Shown here: one piece after another, positions 52,522 to 61,257 of the stretch
How the letters are laid out: each line of letters starts with the position of its first letter
How positions within the stretch are numbered: position 1 is the first letter of the stretch
Assembly (NCBI GenBank): GCA_946480085.1
Contig: CAMLHZ010000012.1
Span: 1-64,000, forward strand
Length of the DNA: 64,000 nucleotides
Direction: 5' to 3'
Origin: an uncultured Flavobacteriales bacterium
Lineage (GTDB): Bacteria; Bacteroidota; Bacteroidia; Flavobacteriales; Crocinitomicaceae
Notes under the pieces: model-generated
Told to the model about the DNA's origin: nothing
Database searches by the model: none
The model's input: only the letters and a program-made list of their open reading frames with translations
Position numbers and translations under genes: made by a program

Positions 52522-55500
52522 ATGAAACGAACAATTAAATATTTATCATTAATCGTTGGATTGACAGTAGCAGGTAATGCTGCGGCTTTCAACCACGATT
52601 TCGGTAAGGCAAAGAGTGGTGAAAAACCAAACAAGCCAACACCTACTGCAAAAGGTGCGCTTTGTTCTCCTGCGACATACCGTAAAACAATGGCGTTTAA
52701 CGACGTTAGTTGCCAGCTTGAAACAGGAGGTTTGCTTTTCCTGGATCGCGCAAATAACCTGGCAACATATAAAGTGCCGAAAACTGGAAATGTAACTGCA
52801 ATTTACGCAGGTGCACTTTGGATGGGAGGTACTGATATCAATGGTCAGTTGAAATTGGCAGCGGTTAAATTCCGTGGCGATGGAAATGACTTTTGGCCTG
52901 GACCACTTTCTACAATTGAAGGTACAGGTAACTTTGATCCACATGAAGTACAATTAGATAGTGCTCGTCGTGATTATGGTGATGCAAACATTGATGCAGA
53001 TCAGTGTTTACTTTACGATAACATCTTCACGGTTACAAAAGCGGGAGTTATCTCTTTCGTATCTTGGAAAAACTGTCCAAGTGGTGAAACATGTACGCAG
53101 CCAACAAATGAGGTATTAGCTCAAATTTATGCTTGGCCGGGTAATGGTGATCCAACACGTGGACAAGATCCATTCTTGGCTCCGTTTAAGGATGTTGATG
53201 AGAATGATGTATATGATCCGGAAGAAGGTGATTACCCTTGGTACGATGATATCTTAGGTGTTGATGACATCGAATGTGGATCTGACCGTCGTGTAAGTTT
53301 ATTTGGTGACCAAACCAATTGGTGGGTTTTCAACGATAAAGGAAATATCCACACTGAATCAGGTGGTGATCCAATCGGAATGGAGATCAGAGCTCAGGCT
53401 TTTGCTTTTGCTACAGATGATGAGATCAACAAAATGACGTTCTTCAACTACGAGTTGATCAACCGTGGTACTCAAACACTTTACAATACATACTTCTCTC
53501 AGTACGTTGATATCGATTTAGGAAACTATAACGATGACTATGCTGGTTGTGACGTTACTCGTGGTTTAGGGTATATGTACAATGGTGACCTTGATGACGA
53601 GCCAAATGCGGGTCGTCCTGGTTACGGTTCAAATCCTCCTGCTCTTGGTATCGACTTCTTTGAAGGACCTTATCAGGATGCTGACGGACAAGATAACCCA
53701 GGTCCTGTATTCGATGAGAATACACAACAATATGTAATCCCAAGTGTTGCTGCTGCAATTGCTGGTGGGGGTATTGTTTACAAAGGATTAGGAATTGGAT
53801 ACGGTGATGGAATTATAGATAATGAGCGTTACGGTATGCGTAACTTCTCGATCTATACAGGTACAGGTGGTGGACCAGGTCAAACTGACCCGGGTGCAGC
53901 AGTACAGTACTATAACTATATGCAAGGTTTATGGCAGTTTGGTGATCAAATGGTTTATGGTGGAACTGGATTCCCAGGTGGAACAGGTTCAACAAGCATT
54001 CCAACAAACTACATGTTCCCAGCTGATTCAGATACATTGGATTGGGCAACTGAAGGAGTTGATCCAGGTTTTGATTGGTCAGAATTTGAGCCAACAGGAC
54101 AAGGTTCTACATCAAACCCTCCAGGTGACCGTCGTTTCGTTCAGTCTGCAGGACCATTTACATTGAAACCAGGTGCGGTAAATAACATTACAGTTGGTAT
54201 CGTATACGCTAGAAGCTTCCAGGGAGAAATTTTCTCTTCAGTAAATTCATTGAAAGTTGCTGATACGAAAGCGCAGGCATTATTTGATAACTGTTTCCGT
54301 ATTCTTGAGCCACCAACGGCTCCAGTTCTATCTTGTCAGGAATTAGGAAATGAATTGATTCTAATGTTAGAGAATCCAATTGGAACATCTAACAACGAAA
54401 ACGAAGGCTACATTGAGGAAGATAAGATCAATATTCCAGAGCAAGGTCCAAATGGTGAAAACTATGACAGATACTACCGCTTTGAAGGATACCAAATCTT
54501 CCAAATGAAAGATGAGTTAGCTGGTGTTGGTGACTTGGATGATGCTACAAAAGCTCGTTTGGTTGCTCAATGTGATAAGAAAAATGGTGTTGATCGTTTG
54601 ATTAACTTCGAATTTGACGAAGAGCTTGGATTCTCTATTCCAGTTGAAAAAGTGGATGGTGAAGACCAAGGTATCCGTCACTCATTCAGAGTTACAGAAG
54701 ATTTATTTGCTACAGGTACTCGTACTTTGGTAAATAACAAAACATACTACTTTATCGCAGTTGCTTACGGTTACAACAACTATAAGAATTACGACCCTTC
54801 TGATCCATTGTACTTAGATGGTCAAAAATTACCTTACTTGCGTTCTCGTATCAATGCAGATGGATCGCCTTTATCAGCGCTTCCTGTTGTTCCTCACATT
54901 GTTGCACCAGAATTGGGTGGAACAGTTCAGAACTCTGTATATGGACAAACACCACGTATTACTCGTCTTGACGGTAAAGGTAACGGAGGAAGTTCATTGT
55001 CTTTGACTGCAGCTTCAGAAGCTCAGATCGTTGCTAATGGATCTATGGAGAATCCAGAGTACGATTACAACGCAGGACCAATTAACGTTAAAGTAATTGA
55101 CCCATTGAATGTGGTTGGTGGATACTTCGAATGTGTATTTGGAGATTACCAGTCTAACCAAATTGACAGTGCAAACTGGACTGTAAACCGTTATGAATAT
55201 GATGGTGGACCGTTGATCGATTTCGTTACTTCAGAAACTACAATTGCACAAGGTAATGAGCAATTAGTTCCTCAATGGGGAGTTTCAATTGAAATTAACC
55301 AGAAGAAAGCTTACTTCCCAGGAAGTACCGGACCTTCTCAAAATAAAATTGTAAGTCCTATCGAAGCTTCTGTAGTGTACGCTGATTCAACTAAACCTTG
55401 GTTGTCGTTTGTAAAAGATGATGCATCATTTACACCATTCAACTGGATTAGAACTGGAACTTACACGCCGGATCAGGTAAATGACTGTGATGCAGCACCA

Positions 55501-56670
55501 GATGATTACTTCAACCCTTGTTGTTACAAAGATGAAGTTGGTCGTGACCCTAAAGAGCTTTATAGCAAGTTGCTTGGTGGTGGTGTGAGTGTTCACCGTG
55601 TTACCGGTTACCAATGTGATTTCCAACCATTAGCAGTTCCTGCAGCGTTTGGATCATATTCAAGTGCACGTGGACAGTCTAGTATTGCATACACACCAAG
55701 TGTGGATATTGTGATCACTTCTGACAAATCTAAATGGACACGTTGTGTTGTAATTGAAATGGGTAGAGATGCGAACTTGAACCAAAATGGTACTTTGCCA
55801 GGTGAACTTCGTGATGTTCCATCTGTTGATAAGTTTGGTAATGCTGACGGTTCTGGTACAAACGGAATGGGATGGTTCCCAGGATATGCAATCGATCTTG
55901 AAACAGGTGTTCGTTTACACATGGCATTCGGTGAAAATTCATTCTTTGGTGGAGATAATGGTGCAGACATGATCTGGAATCCAACTTCTACTTTGGTTGA
56001 TGCTAATGGAATGTATGTATTCGGTGGACAGCAGCCAATTTGGGTGTACGGTTATGATATCGATGGTGAAGGTTGTCCTAACTACGATGGAGTTAACAAC
56101 TGGGTTTACGACAGATACCAAGAAGGTACAAGTGCAGCTTACAGAGCATTGTTCAAAAGCTTAACTTGGATCGCTAACACGGTAACTACTCCAGGTAAAA
56201 ACTTGATGGAAACTGAAACACGTATTAAATTACATGTTGAGCGTCCATACGAAGATTACATCGCAACTGGTGAAAACGGTGGTAAACCAAAATACTCTTG
56301 GAACATGGATGCATTGATGACTACAACTGCTAGTCAGGATGCCTTGGTAAGCGCGCTTGATCTAATTAATGTAGTGCCAAATCCTTACTATGCGTTCTCT
56401 GATTACGAGAGAAATCGTTTGGATACACGTGTTAAGATCACAAACTTACCTGACCAATGTACGGTGTCTATTTACAACGTAGGTGGAAAAATGATTCGTC
56501 AATTTAAGAAAGACAACACAGTTACTTCTATCGATTGGGATATGAAGAACTCAATTGGTGTTCCAATTGCAAGTGGGGTTTATCTAATTCACGTTGATGT
56601 TCCAGGAGTTGGTGAGAAAGTAGTTAAGTTCTTTGGCGGTATGCGTCAAATTGACCTTGAGAATATTTAA
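52522..56670 (+). CDS. Large exported protein with T9SS-like C-terminal domain
   Basis: A 1382-residue protein of unknown function. Signal peptide 1-22 (MKRTIKYLSLIVGLTVAGNAAA). Most of the length is extracellular-type sequence rich in Gly, Asp, Asn and aromatic residues. An acidic stretch (DVDENDVYDPEEGDYPWYDD) could bind calcium. The last 95 residues (VVPNPYYAFSDYERN, VSIYNVGGKMIRQF, GVPIASGVYLIHVDVPG) look like a T9SS/FlgD-type sorting domain, but with a tail (KFFGGMRQIDLENI) after the usual end. The ATG at 52522 lies 19 bases past the receptor stop; the porV-like gene follows after 16 bases. It may be surface cargo or a partner of the receptor. Confidence 0.85.
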   Translation: MKRTIKYLSLIVGLTVAGNAAAFNHDFGKAKSGEKPNKPTPTAKGALCSPATYRKTMAFNDVSCQLETGGLLFLDRANNLATYKVPKTGNVTAIYAGALWMGGTDINGQLKLAAVKFRGDGNDFWPGPLSTIEGTGNFDPHEVQLDSARRDYGDANIDADQCLLYDNIFTVTKAGVISFVSWKNCPSGETCTQPTNEVLAQIYAWPGNGDPTRGQDPFLAPFKDVDENDVYDPEEGDYPWYDDILGVDDIECGSDRRVSLFGDQTNWWVFNDKGNIHTESGGDPIGMEIRAQAFAFATDDEINKMTFFNYELINRGTQTLYNTYFSQYVDIDLGNYNDDYAGCDVTRGLGYMYNGDLDDEPNAGRPGYGSNPPALGIDFFEGPYQDADGQDNPGPVFDENTQQYVIPSVAAAIAGGGIVYKGLGIGYGDGIIDNERYGMRNFSIYTGTGGGPGQTDPGAAVQYYNYMQGLWQFGDQMVYGGTGFPGGTGSTSIPTNYMFPADSDTLDWATEGVDPGFDWSEFEPTGQGSTSNPPGDRRFVQSAGPFTLKPGAVNNITVGIVYARSFQGEIFSSVNSLKVADTKAQALFDNCFRILEPPTAPVLSCQELGNELILMLENPIGTSNNENEGYIEEDKINIPEQGPNGENYDRYYRFEGYQIFQMKDELAGVGDLDDATKARLVAQCDKKNGVDRLINFEFDEELGFSIPVEKVDGEDQGIRHSFRVTEDLFATGTRTLVNNKTYYFIAVAYGYNNYKNYDPSDPLYLDGQKLPYLRSRINADGSPLSALPVVPHIVAPELGGTVQNSVYGQTPRITRLDGKGNGGSSLSLTAASEAQIVANGSMENPEYDYNAGPINVKVIDPLNVVGGYFECVFGDYQSNQIDSANWTVNRYEYDGGPLIDFVTSETTIAQGNEQLVPQWGVSIEINQKKAYFPGSTGPSQNKIVSPIEASVVYADSTKPWLSFVKDDASFTPFNWIRTGTYTPDQVNDCDAAPDDYFNPCCYKDEVGRDPKELYSKLLGGGVSVHRVTGYQCDFQPLAVPAAFGSYSSARGQSSIAYTPSVDIVITSDKSKWTRCVVIEMGRDANLNQNGTLPGELRDVPSVDKFGNADGSGTNGMGWFPGYAIDLETGVRLHMAFGENSFFGGDNGADMIWNPTSTLVDANGMYVFGGQQPIWVYGYDIDGEGCPNYDGVNNWVYDRYQEGTSAAYRALFKSLTWIANTVTTPGKNLMETETRIKLHVERPYEDYIATGENGGKPKYSWNMDALMTTTASQDALVSALDLINVVPNPYYAFSDYERNRLDTRVKITNLPDQCTVSIYNVGGKMIRQFKKDNTVTSIDWDMKNSIGVPIASGVYLIHVDVPGVGEKVVKFFGGMRQIDLENI

Positions 56671-56686
56671 TCGTTACTGAATAAGT

Positions 56687-57751
56687 ATGAAATCAATTAA
56701 TAAAGTATTAAAATATACAGCGTTGGCTGGAGTAGTGTTAAGCTACTCCACTGCCTTCGCGGGTAACGAGGATCGTGTTGGTTCTGCCGGAGCTACGCAG
56801 TTACTAATTAACCCTTGGACTCGCAGTATTGGTTATGGGGATGCAGGTTGTGCTTTTACAACTGGTTTAGAAGCATCTTACTCTAACATTGCTGGTTTGG
56901 CTTTTACCGATAAAACGCAAATTAAATTCAGCCACACGAACTGGTTAGGTCGTGCTAATATTGGATTGAATTCTGCAGGTTTGGCTCAGAGAATTAATGA
57001 TAACACTGTTATCGCCGTTTCAATTCAGTCTATGAATTTTGGTGATAATATGGTTACTACAGTTGATCTTCCTGAGGGTGGAATTGGAAACTTTTCTCCA
57101 AGATACAATGTGTTTAACATTGGTTTTGCAAAAAGCTTCTCTTCTTCTATCTATGGTGGATTGAACTTTAAAGTTCTATCTGAGAATATCTCAAACCTGA
57201 AAGCAACTGGTATTGCATTTGATGCAGGTATCCGTTATGTTACTGGAGAACAAGAGCAAATCAAATTCGGAATCAACTTGAAAAACGTTGGTCCGGTTGT
57301 GAAGTACAAAGGTGATGGTTTAGGAACTGAAGTAACTTATAATTCAAATGGTGAAATTGCTACATTGGAGCAACGTTCAGCTACGTATGAGTTACCTTCA
57401 TTGTTGAACATCGGTGCTTCTTACGACTTCAATTTTGATGAAGCTAATCGTTTGACTGTAATGGGAACATTCACAGCAAATTCATTCCAAAATGATCAAT
57501 ACCGTTTAGGATTTGATTATGGAATGACGTTGGACAAAGCAGCATTCAATTTCCGTGCAGGGTATGTGTTGGAGAAAAATATTTTCTCTACTGAAAACCG
57601 CACAAACGCACTTATCGGACCAACTGCAGGTATCTCTGTTGATGCTTTAGTTGGAAAGAACAAAAGTGCTCTAGGAATTGATTATGCAGTTCGTATTGCA
57701 GGTTCTCTTGGAACTATTCATACTGTAGGAGCTACTATTAGTTTGAAGTAA
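56687..57751 (+). CDS. PorV/PorQ-family outer-membrane protein
   Basis: A 354-residue beta-barrel of the FadL-like PorV/PorQ group. Signal peptide 1-25 (ending TAFA-G). GATQLLINPWTRSIGYGDAG and ASYSNIAGLAFTDKTQIKFS are the family N-terminus. PorV shuttles T9SS cargo from the SprA translocon to the attachment machinery. This copy follows a TonB receptor and a T9SS-like protein in one operon, so it may be a dedicated shuttle for that protein rather than the general PorV. Its final codons overlap the greA promoter. Confidence 0.87.
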   Translation: MKSINKVLKYTALAGVVLSYSTAFAGNEDRVGSAGATQLLINPWTRSIGYGDAGCAFTTGLEASYSNIAGLAFTDKTQIKFSHTNWLGRANIGLNSAGLAQRINDNTVIAVSIQSMNFGDNMVTTVDLPEGGIGNFSPRYNVFNIGFAKSFSSSIYGGLNFKVLSENISNLKATGIAFDAGIRYVTGEQEQIKFGINLKNVGPVVKYKGDGLGTEVTYNSNGEIATLEQRSATYELPSLLNIGASYDFNFDEANRLTVMGTFTANSFQNDQYRLGFDYGMTLDKAAFNFRAGYVLEKNIFSTENRTNALIGPTAGISVDALVGKNKSALGIDYAVRIAGSLGTIHTVGATISLK

Positions 57752-57772
57752 TTATTTAATTACATATATTTG
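57742..57772 (+). promoter_or_regulatory. Putative greA promoter (TTTG-N19-TATATTTG)
   Basis: TTTG at 57742-57745 and TATATTTG at 57765-57772 are separated by 19 bases, an excellent Bacteroidota promoter. The upstream element lies in the last codons of the PorV-like gene. The predicted start near 57779 falls at the left arm of the hairpin at 57777-57805. Confidence 0.6.
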
Positions 57773-57776
57773 TTAG

Positions 57777-57805
57777 AACAGGAGAGTCCATTGGGCTCTC
57801 TTGTT
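57777..57805 (+). terminator. Terminator of the TonB/PorV-like operon
   Basis: AACAGGAGAG (57777-57786) pairs with CTCTCTTGTT (57796-57805), one mismatch, with a TTTGTGTTATAT tail. It lies 25 bases past the PorV-like stop. Because the greA promoter lies just upstream, the same hairpin would also be at the very 5' end of the greA message. Confidence 0.6.
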
Positions 57806-57837
57806 TGTGTTATATAAGGAACCAAATACTATACAAA

Positions 57838-58311
57838 ATGGCTGATGTAGCTTATTATACTGAGGAAGGTCTTAAGAAATTGAAAGATGAATTGCACCAT
57901 ATGAAAACCGTGCAGCGTCCGTCAATTTCCGAACAGATCGCTGAAGCTCGAGATAAAGGAGATCTTTCTGAAAATGCTGAATACGATGCGGCTAAGGAAG
58001 CTCAGGGATTGTTGGAAATGAAGATTTCTAAAATGGAAACACTTATTTCTAAAGCGAGATTGATTGACAACGATTCGATTGATAACTCTAAGGTATTCAT
58101 CTTGTCAAACGTGACGATTAAGAATGTAGATAACGGAATGACCGTTCAATATACGCTTGTTGCTGAAAGTGAAGCCGATCTTAAGGCTAAAAAGATATCA
58201 GTTGATTCTCCGATTGGAAAAGGTTTGTTAGGTAAAAAGGTTGGTGATATTGCCGACATTCAAACGCCTAATGGAATCATGAAATTTGAAGTTGTCGAAA
58301 TTACACGCTAA
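57838..58311 (+). CDS. greA: Transcription elongation factor GreA
   Basis: Stimulates cleavage of backtracked RNA by RNA polymerase through the secondary channel. The 157-residue protein has the N-terminal coiled coil, with the catalytic acidic tip GDLSENAEYDAAKEAQ at about 41-56, and the C-terminal FKBP-like domain (SPIGKGLLGKKVGDIADIQTP). The ATG at 57838 gives the standard start (MADVAYYTEEGLKKL). An in-frame TTG at 57805 lies in the terminator tail. It overlaps the HIT gene by one base (TAATG). Confidence 0.97.
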   Translation: MADVAYYTEEGLKKLKDELHHMKTVQRPSISEQIAEARDKGDLSENAEYDAAKEAQGLLEMKISKMETLISKARLIDNDSIDNSKVFILSNVTIKNVDNGMTVQYTLVAESEADLKAKKISVDSPIGKGLLGKKVGDIADIQTPNGIMKFEVVEITR

Positions 58312-58709
58312 TGGCAACTATTTTCTCCAAGATTATTGCTGGTGAGATTCCTTGCCATAAAGTGGCTGAGAACGATAAATATTTGGCGTTTTTGGATATC
58401 CAGCCCATTCGAATGGGACATGTGTTGGTGATTCCTAAAAAAGAAACAGATTATTTATTCGATCTAGAAGACAACGAGCTTTCTGAATTGATGGTTTTTG
58501 CCAAATCCGTTGCAAAGGCAATAAAAGAAGTTTATCCTTGCAGAAAAGTAGGGGTTACTGTAATTGGATTGGAGGTTCCGCATGCACATGTTCATCTGCT
58601 TCCTATGAATCAGTTACATGATATGGATTTTACCAAAGAAAAATTGAAACCAAGCCAGGAAGAATTGGCTGAGTCTGCTCAGTTGCTTTCGGAGGCGTTT
58701 ATGAAATAA
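58311..58709 (+). CDS. HIT family hydrolase
   Basis: A 132-residue histidine-triad protein that hydrolyses nucleoside phosphoramidates or dinucleotides. IFSKIIAGEIPCHKVAEND is the family start, FLDIQPIRMGHVLVIPKK follows, and the triad HAHVHLL has His91, His93 and His95. Its ATG shares a base with the greA stop, so the two form an operon ended by a strong hairpin 20 bases later. Secure family; physiological substrate open. Confidence 0.95.
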   Translation: MATIFSKIIAGEIPCHKVAENDKYLAFLDIQPIRMGHVLVIPKKETDYLFDLEDNELSELMVFAKSVAKAIKEVYPCRKVGVTVIGLEVPHAHVHLLPMNQLHDMDFTKEKLKPSQEELAESAQLLSEAFMK

Positions 58710-58728
58710 TCTCAAATGAGATACAATG

Positions 58729-58766
58729 GAAAAGGAGCACATCATGTGCTCCTTTTCGTGTTTTGG
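58729..58766 (+). terminator. Intrinsic terminator of the greA-HIT operon
   Basis: GAAAAGGAGCAC (58729-58740) pairs perfectly with GTGCTCCTTTTC (58746-58757) around a 5-base loop and is followed by GTGTTTTG. It lies 20 bases past the HIT stop. The minus-strand SGNH hydrolase gene ends 44 bases further on and could use the same stem. Confidence 0.75.
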
Positions 58767-58809
58767 GCAGAGACGCGATGCATCGTGTCTTTACACTTAT
58801 ATCTCTATG

Positions 58810-59859
58810 CTAATTCTTCTTTTTCTTCGGCGAACTCGTCGCATACTTATCATCCTTAGAAACAGTAATTCGTTTCTTTAGTGTGTAGGTATGACAATCT
58901 TTTGTGGCGGTTAAGGTAATGGTATATGTGCCCGATTTCGCATAATAGTGCTTTTTCGGATTAGCCAGCTTACTGCTTGTTCCGTCACCAAAATTCCAAT
59001 GATAGGAAGTACAGTTCTTCGATTTATTAGAAACGGATACAGCCAGCCAGGCTTCTGAAGCTTTGAAACTCAGATACGGAGATATTTCCGGAGCTGGATG
59101 CTGCACCTGATTCAGATGATATAAATTGTAATTCGCAAGGACAAAACTAGAAGCAATCGTCGCGAGTGGTTTCACCATTGTGGAGTCTACTCCTTTTGGG
59201 GCGGTGGCGCCCACCGAAGATTCCTTAAAGAAAGCCGTATAAAAGCAACTGGCGATCACAAAACTTCCGGTTACATTCGGATGATGATCGTCGATATAAT
59301 AAAGATTCACATTTGGATATTCCTGCTTGATTTGAGCCCAGGTTAGTCCAACTGGTACAATTGGGTAGTTAAAATGCTTTTGAAGCTGTAAATAGCCCTC
59401 TTTTACCCGTTGCTGCATCTTTTCATTCGTATTTATTTCTTCTACTTCAGGATAACCGTATCGGTAACCCCAGGTCATATAGAAATAGACATTCGCGCAA
59501 GGACTTGTTTTGTATAAACTGTCAAGAATCTGCTGAACATACGGAATGGTGTTTTTGCTGATCGTATCGGCAGGATGGGCTAACTCTCTACTGAATCCCT
59601 GAACAACAACGTAATCCCATTTGCGGGACTTTAGTTTTTTGTACGTCGAAGCTCTTCCCGCGTGTTCCTTTAAAGACGAACCACTAACCGCAATTGAATC
59701 GGCATAAACATCTTTACCTTTTGAACGGGCAATTTTCTCAAAGATCTTCGGCATGTTGTTCATGTGAGTATAACTATTCCCGATGAATAATACGTTGGTG
59801 GTTTGTGCAAAACCTAACCATGAACAACTGATAAATGCAACTAGTGTGGCTAACTTCAT
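58810..59859 (-). CDS. Exported SGNH-type hydrolase with C-terminal PKD domain
   Basis: A 349-residue protein. Signal peptide 1-18 (MKLATLVAFISCSWLGFA). The SGNH/GDSL-like domain, about 20-215, has VLFIGNSYTHMNNMP with the nucleophile Ser in GNSYT, and the C-terminal DDHHPNVTGS with the Asp-x-x-His pair. A PKD domain follows at about 255-335 (YHWNFGDGTSSKLANPKKHY). The tail is lysine-rich. Such enzymes deacylate polysaccharides or esters. It overlaps the stop of the upstream membrane acyltransferase by four bases (ATGA), suggesting an acylation/deacylation pair acting on one surface polymer. Confidence 0.85.
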   Translation of the reverse strand: MKLATLVAFISCSWLGFAQTTNVLFIGNSYTHMNNMPKIFEKIARSKGKDVYADSIAVSGSSLKEHAGRASTYKKLKSRKWDYVVVQGFSRELAHPADTISKNTIPYVQQILDSLYKTSPCANVYFYMTWGYRYGYPEVEEINTNEKMQQRVKEGYLQLQKHFNYPIVPVGLTWAQIKQEYPNVNLYYIDDHHPNVTGSFVIASCFYTAFFKESSVGATAPKGVDSTMVKPLATIASSFVLANYNLYHLNQVQHPAPEISPYLSFKASEAWLAVSVSNKSKNCTSYHWNFGDGTSSKLANPKKHYYAKSGTYTITLTATKDCHTYTLKKRITVSKDDKYATSSPKKKKN

Positions 59860-61211
59860 TTCTTTTCTTTTTTCCTTCTGAAGTATAAGAATCCAAATAC
59901 TTTATAATACAACTCCGTTAACGGCTCTATGTATTTAACCATGAAAACGAAGAAGGTTATGAAAAATGCTGAAATTCCTGCTGCAGCCCACGGATTGAAA
60001 GCATGATGGTACCATGGATGTGGGCTGGAAGCATCGTCTAAACCAATTCCAATGATTCCCTGATACAAAATCACGACGTGAACAATGTAAACCGGGAAAG
60101 TGGTTTGTCCCATTTTCAGGAACAACGGTGCTTTCACATTAAAGCGCGCGTCAATTGTCATTAATACTCCGAACAGCATAGCCACTTGACCTAAACGGGC
60201 AAAACCGGTCGTATTATTTTCGAAACACCCAATGTATTTGGTCACGATTTCGCCATGTGAATTCACTGCTTTAACTCCAAAATTGTGAAGATCAATTAAT
60301 CCAATCCAATCTAAGAAATGATCCAACTGTTGGAACATGAATTGTCCGGCAACGTTGAATAACAATCCAATTCCAAAGAAAAGACCTGCAAACCAAAGTT
60401 TACGAACATTGCCTTCAAATTTTCGAATGACTGCTCCGATGAATCCACCCATAATAGTGTATCCTGCATATCTAACAAAACTAAAGTCGGAGAATTGTCC
60501 GTAGATCATGTTCTGCATGAACTTTGGAGCTCCCTGCGGAATAAATGCATTCGGGTCTTTTACAGGAATAAAATCACGGGGATCAGCTACAGCTTTCAAT
60601 CCTTGAATGGCTTCGTGAGAATTGATATGGTCTTTCAAAAATCCGTATACAACGAATATAGTAAGCGCACCAAACAGGTAATAGAGGTAAAGCGGGCCTT
60701 TATTAATGATTTTATAAATTCCGAAAATGATCAAAAGGAAAGTGATTCCAAATGCAATCGATTGCAGTACGTGGAAGGCCTGAAACCAGTCCAGATGATA
60801 AACAAAACCTCTGCCTCCACCTTTAAACAAATCCTCGAAACCGTAATAAGTGTCTTTACAAAATGCAATAAGATCAAATTGGATTAAATATCCCCAGAAC
60901 AACAGCATGGTAACTCTTCGGAACCCTTTGGAAACCCGATCGTTCTCGAAAAGGGGCTTACTCGTAGAATTACTCAAAAGATATACGAATACCACTCCGG
61001 TAACACAGAAGAACAAAGGAGAAGTTAACCCGTGAAGGTTATGCCAAAAGCTATATAGCCAATTGTTGTCATCACGATATTGGTCGGCAAGCGCTGAACC
61101 CGTGAAGTGACCTTCGAGCATCATCAATATGGCAATTGATCGAGCCATGTCGATGAATTTCAATCGTGGTTTCTGTGCTAGAGGCAAAATAATTTCTGCT
61201 TGTTCGGCCAT
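59856..61211 (-). CDS. Membrane acyltransferase, DUF1624/HGSNAT-like
   Basis: A 451-residue polytopic protein with about ten to eleven hydrophobic segments. LKFIDMARSIAILMMLEGHF near residue 18 and SPLFFCVTGVVFVYLL near 65 are typical of the DUF1624 group, relatives of heparan-alpha-glucosaminide N-acetyltransferase; the His in EGHF is the likely catalytic residue. It would carry acyl groups across the membrane to a cell-surface sugar. The SGNH hydrolase gene overlaps its stop by four bases. Substrate unknown. Confidence 0.82.
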   Translation of the reverse strand: MAEQAEIILPLAQKPRLKFIDMARSIAILMMLEGHFTGSALADQYRDDNNWLYSFWHNLHGLTSPLFFCVTGVVFVYLLSNSTSKPLFENDRVSKGFRRVTMLLFWGYLIQFDLIAFCKDTYYGFEDLFKGGGRGFVYHLDWFQAFHVLQSIAFGITFLLIIFGIYKIINKGPLYLYYLFGALTIFVVYGFLKDHINSHEAIQGLKAVADPRDFIPVKDPNAFIPQGAPKFMQNMIYGQFSDFSFVRYAGYTIMGGFIGAVIRKFEGNVRKLWFAGLFFGIGLLFNVAGQFMFQQLDHFLDWIGLIDLHNFGVKAVNSHGEIVTKYIGCFENNTTGFARLGQVAMLFGVLMTIDARFNVKAPLFLKMGQTTFPVYIVHVVILYQGIIGIGLDDASSPHPWYHHAFNPWAAAGISAFFITFFVFMVKYIEPLTELYYKVFGFLYFRRKKEKK

Positions 61212-61229
61212 GAGTTTCGTTTATTGTGA

Positions 61230-61237
61230 CAAAGATA
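61230..61237 (-). promoter_or_regulatory. -7 element TATCTTTG of the DUF1624-SGNH operon
   Basis: On the minus strand TATCTTTG fits TAnnTTTG exactly and lies 18 bases before the DUF1624 ATG. A matching TTG is not obvious upstream, where the stop region of the OmpA-family gene begins. Confidence 0.35.
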
Positions 61238-61257
61238 AACGTTTTACTAAGTTTTCG

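Noticed and set aside
52549..52953. Minus-strand 134-residue open frame
   Set aside because: Antisense to the 1382-residue T9SS-like protein gene; cysteine-rich random-looking translation and no family features.
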